NCBI GenBank assembly: GCA_016234525.1
Contig: JACRBK010000334.1
Coordinates: forward strand, 1-6,420
Length of the DNA: 6,420 bases
Reading direction: 5' to 3'
Origin: Chloroflexota bacterium
GTDB lineage: Bacteria; Chloroflexota; Anaerolineae; Aggregatilineales; Aggregatilineaceae
A program made the translations under genes and the position numbers. How positions within the stretch are numbered: position 1 is the stretch's first letter; every line of letters begins with the position of its first letter. This document shows, one piece after another, positions 5,072 to 6,420 of this stretch. The notes under the pieces were generated by a model. That model was not told the origin of the DNA. It saw only the letters and a list, made by a program, of their open reading frames with translations, and searched no databases.

Positions 5072-5394
5072 GTTATCCTGATTGCCTCATTCCAATAAAA
5101 ATCGGGTAACAGGTTTTTTGTAGGGGCAATCCTATGCACTTTGAGAAAATAATCGGGTTGTGTTGAGGGGAGAAGTCAAAAGCGACCTCATCCCCCTGCC
5201 GCCGCCGACCCTTCTCCCCCTTTCTCTGCGCAGCGGGGAAAGGGGGAGCGATGCGCAGCATCGACGGGGGATAGGGGTAAATCCGCATAACCTGATTAAA
5301 TCGTAAAAGTGCATTGGGTTGCCCAATTTGGGCAGGGCAAGCCCTGCCCCTACAGGTTCCCCGATAACTTATGAGATGAGGCCATTAGGATAAC
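5072..5394. repeat. About 320-bp imperfect palindrome filling the vWA-PP2C gap (MITE-like)
   Basis: Two inverted blocks pair across the gap. The outer arms 5072-5111 and 5355-5394 match at 29 of 40 positions without gaps; their outer 19 nt match at 17. The inner arms 5127-5162 and 5286-5321 match at 27 of 36. Between the blocks, GTAGGGGCA (5120-5128) mirrors TGCCCCTAC (5345-5353). The right arm carries about 23 extra bases (5322-5344), which themselves contain CCCAATTTGGG. The centre (5163-5285) holds a copy of the dispersed hairpin-box repeat. No protein-coding gene is apparent in the 358 bases between 5065 and 5422. The structure suggests a decayed miniature inverted-repeat element or a long RNA hairpin between two co-directional genes. 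ACAGGTT occurs at 5109-5115 and 5352-5358 and might be remnant target duplication, but it overlaps the arms. Confidence 0.65.
5214..5283 (+). repeat. Dispersed hairpin plus GATAGGGGTAAAT box, copy with an extra hairpin
   Basis: CTCCCCCTTTC (5214-5224) pairs with GAAAGGGGGAG (5238-5248), with CTCTGCGCAGCGG in the apex. A second 6-bp hairpin, CGATGC/GCATCG (5249-5254 and 5258-5263), comes next, followed by GGGGGATAGGGGTAAATC (5266-5283). The copy at 1685-1738 lacks the second hairpin, which therefore looks inserted. It sits at the centre of the larger palindrome. Confidence 0.65.
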
Positions 5395-5422
5395 TTTGCC
5401 CTTGAGATGACCTGAAACCCCT

Positions 5423-6181
5423 ATGCATATCTCAGCCCATACGTTTTGGATGCCCAAAGCAGGCAATCGCGCTGACGAGTATGAGGATGCTTTCGCCCAC
5501 ACGCCGCTGCAAGACACGAGCGTGCCGGAGTTTTTGTGCGCGGTCGCCGATGGCGCTACCGAGACTTCTTTTTCGGGGCTGTGGGCGCAGTTATTGGCGG
5601 CGGCGTTTGTCGAGCGGCGGCTGGTGGGGATCGACCCGGCGACCATCGCGCGACTGTCGGACGACTGGCGCAATCAGATCGCCGAGCGCACCCATGACAA
5701 ACCGCTGCCCTGGTACGCCGAAGAAAAACTGCAAAGCGGGGCCTATTCGTCGCTGGTCGGGCTGTATCTCGCGCCGCCGCGTTATTGGCGCGCGGTGGGC
5801 GTGGGCGATAGCTGCCTGTTCCAACTCCGGCGTGGCAAGATCATTCGCGCGTTTCCTCTGATGGAGTCGGCGCAGTTTAATAACCGCCCAGCGCTGATCT
5901 CGACCAACGCTGAGGGTAATCGTGCCTTAGTCCCGGTGACGGTCGAGGGTGACTGGCGCGATGACGACTGTTTTTTGTTGATGACCGATGCGCTGGCGCA
6001 GTTTTTTCTGGCGCAGCGCGAGCAGCTTTCGCGGCTGTTGTGGATGCCGCTCCGTGATAAATTCCTGCGGCTGCGCAGCCAGCCCGCCTTTGACGAGATG
6101 GTGATACGGCTTCGGCATGACCGGGTGTGCCGTAACGATGATGTAACGCTGGTCCGGGTGCGCGTGCGTGCATCCAGGTAA
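5423..6181 (+). CDS. PP2C-type Ser/Thr protein phosphatase (YegK-like), vWA-PP2C-kinase module
   Basis: This encodes 252 residues from ATG at 5423; no clear Shine-Dalgarno precedes it. All usual metal-binding motifs of the PP2C fold are recognisable in order: YEDAF (E21, D22), CAVADGATE (D43, G44), GAYSSLVGLYL (106-116, the 'GaTs' strand), VGVGDSCLFQLRRGKI (125-140), FLLMTDALAQFF (D189) and CRNDDVTLV (N238, D239, D240). The enzyme should remove phosphate from Ser or Thr residues using two Mn2+ or Mg2+ ions. It is compact and has no transmembrane or sensor domain, so it is likely cytoplasmic. It lies 358 nt after the vWA gene and 186 nt before a probable kinase start on the same strand, as expected for the phosphatase of a vWA-PP2C-kinase triad that opposes the kinase. 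The large gap means it may be transcribed separately from the vWA gene. The stop is TAA. Confidence 0.87.
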   Translation: MHISAHTFWMPKAGNRADEYEDAFAHTPLQDTSVPEFLCAVADGATETSFSGLWAQLLAAAFVERRLVGIDPATIARLSDDWRNQIAERTHDKPLPWYAEEKLQSGAYSSLVGLYLAPPRYWRAVGVGDSCLFQLRRGKIIRAFPLMESAQFNNRPALISTNAEGNRALVPVTVEGDWRDDDCFLLMTDALAQFFLAQREQLSRLLWMPLRDKFLRLRSQPAFDEMVIRLRHDRVCRNDDVTLVRVRVRASR

Positions 6182-6189
6182 GTTAAAGC

Positions 6190-6293
6190 AGCCTCACCCC
6201 CTAAATCCCCCTCTCCACGGTGTAGAGAGGGGGACTTGCTCGCCAGAGACTCCCCCTCTCCATTACATGGCGAGGGGGCCGGGGGGTGAGGCT
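6190..6293. repeat. Twin-hairpin element with 12-bp terminal inverted repeats
   Basis: AGCCTCACCCCC (6190-6201) and GGGGGTGAGGCT (6282-6293) are perfect inverted ends of a 104-bp unit. Inside are two similar C-run/G-run hairpins: CCCCCTCTCC with GAGAGGGGGA (about 6208-6234) and CCCCCTCTCC with GCGAGGGGG (about 6252-6278). The right half matches the single unit at 1599-1641. This is a BIME- or REP-like arrangement between the phosphatase and the next gene. TAAAG flanks both sides (6184-6188 and 6293-6297), which may be chance. Confidence 0.6.
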
Positions 6294-6314
6294 AAAGAAA
6301 CCACAAAACACCCA

Positions 6315-6346
6315 CCTCTGCCAGAGCAGAGGGATAAGGGTAAATA
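6315..6346 (+). repeat. Dispersed hairpin plus GATAAGGGTAAAT box, short copy
   Basis: CCTCTGC (6315-6321) pairs with GCAGAGG (6326-6332), followed by GGGATAAGGGTAAAT (6331-6345). The box matches the other three copies apart from G-to-A at one site. The hairpin is reduced but keeps the CTCTGC of the apex. It ends 22 nt before the GTG start of the last gene. Confidence 0.5.
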
Positions 6347-6367
6347 TTCCAGCGGGGTAGATAAAGG

Positions 6368-6420
6368 GTGGCCTGGCCCAGTCCAAGTGATTATCTGGAT
6401 GCGCTGCAAAATCCGCAGCG
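6368..6420 (+). CDS. N-terminus of a probable triad kinase (YegI-like), cut by the window edge
   Basis: Only 17 full codons are present, reading MAWPSPSDYLDALQNPQ with the next residue cut off by the edge. An in-frame TAA at 6362-6364 leaves the GTG at 6368 as the only plausible start. GGGG at 6354-6357 may serve as a weak ribosome site. Protein kinases that accompany vWA-PP2C pairs commonly begin with a P-(T/S)-x-x-(D/E)-Y-x-x-A-(I/V/L)-Q-N-P-like stretch before a 'DPEL' motif and the kinase domain. The match here, and the position right after the phosphatase, make a Ser/Thr kinase the best guess. No catalytic motif falls inside the window, so the identity is inference. Confidence 0.6.
   Translation, partial: MAWPSPSDYLDALQNPQ

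Noticed and set aside
5073..5326. Short minus-strand open frames of 64-71 codons
   Set aside because: They lie wholly in the long palindrome and hairpin repeats, have low-complexity composition and lack a ribosome site.
5109..5358. ACAGGTT direct repeats as a clear target-site duplication
   Set aside because: The repeats overlap the inverted-repeat arms and lie inside the outer arms, so they do not bound the whole structure.
1599..6346. CRISPR array
   Set aside because: The repeated hairpins are far apart, vary in sequence and orientation, and have no regular spacers or cas genes.
1..6420. tRNA, rRNA or riboswitch
   Set aside because: No cloverleaf with a T-loop GTTCGA-type signature, no rRNA-like sequence and no known riboswitch core was recognised by eye on either strand.

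Overview
This 6.4-kb stretch is bacterial, moderately GC-rich chromosomal DNA. It carries compact genes separated by intergenic palindromic repeats. The many C/G-run hairpin repeats, the weak or absent Shine-Dalgarno sequences on some genes and the gene families present all resemble Chloroflexota (Anaerolineae-type) genomes. That assignment is inference, as no rRNA or other marker gene is present.

Layout. (1) Positions 1-140 hold the last 45 codons of a GH127/DUF1680-type glycoside hydrolase on the plus strand. (2) Positions 269-3016 hold a minus-strand series. Read in the direction of transcription, it starts with an Eis-like GNAT acetyltransferase with an SCP2-like tail (3016-1739). Next is a second GNAT protein (1470-805), whose reading frame continues past an in-frame TAG for another 92 codons (804-526). 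Last is a small conserved hypothetical protein (517-269), which ends inside a long terminator-like hairpin. (3) A divergent 125-bp gap at 3017-3141 separates this series from a plus-strand PRPP synthase homologue (3142-4137), which probably starts at a TTG behind a strong GGAGG. (4) Positions 4228-6420 hold a von Willebrand A protein with a complete MIDAS motif, a PP2C-type phosphatase, and the first 18 codons of a third protein. That N-terminus resembles the kinases found with such vWA/PP2C pairs. The order matches the vWA-phosphatase-kinase triad known as TerY-P, or YegL-YegK-YegI in E. coli.

Intergenic DNA is dominated by repeats. A hairpin followed by a GGGATAGGGGTAAA-like box occurs four times, one copy inverted. 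A C/G-rich hairpin ending in GGGGTGAGGCT occurs as a twin form (6190-6293) and a single form (1599-1641). A roughly 320-bp imperfect palindrome fills the whole gap between the vWA and PP2C genes, and one of the box repeats sits at its centre.

How the genes may work together. The vWA protein, phosphatase and kinase probably form a signalling module based on reversible Ser/Thr phosphorylation, with the vWA protein as a metal-dependent scaffold or substrate. The PRPP synthase lies just upstream on the same strand but is separated from the module by a candidate promoter and a hairpin. A functional link is possible but not shown. The most unusual items are the triad with its palindrome-filled gap, the TAG-split acetyltransferase, and the substitutions at several conserved positions of the PRPP synthase.
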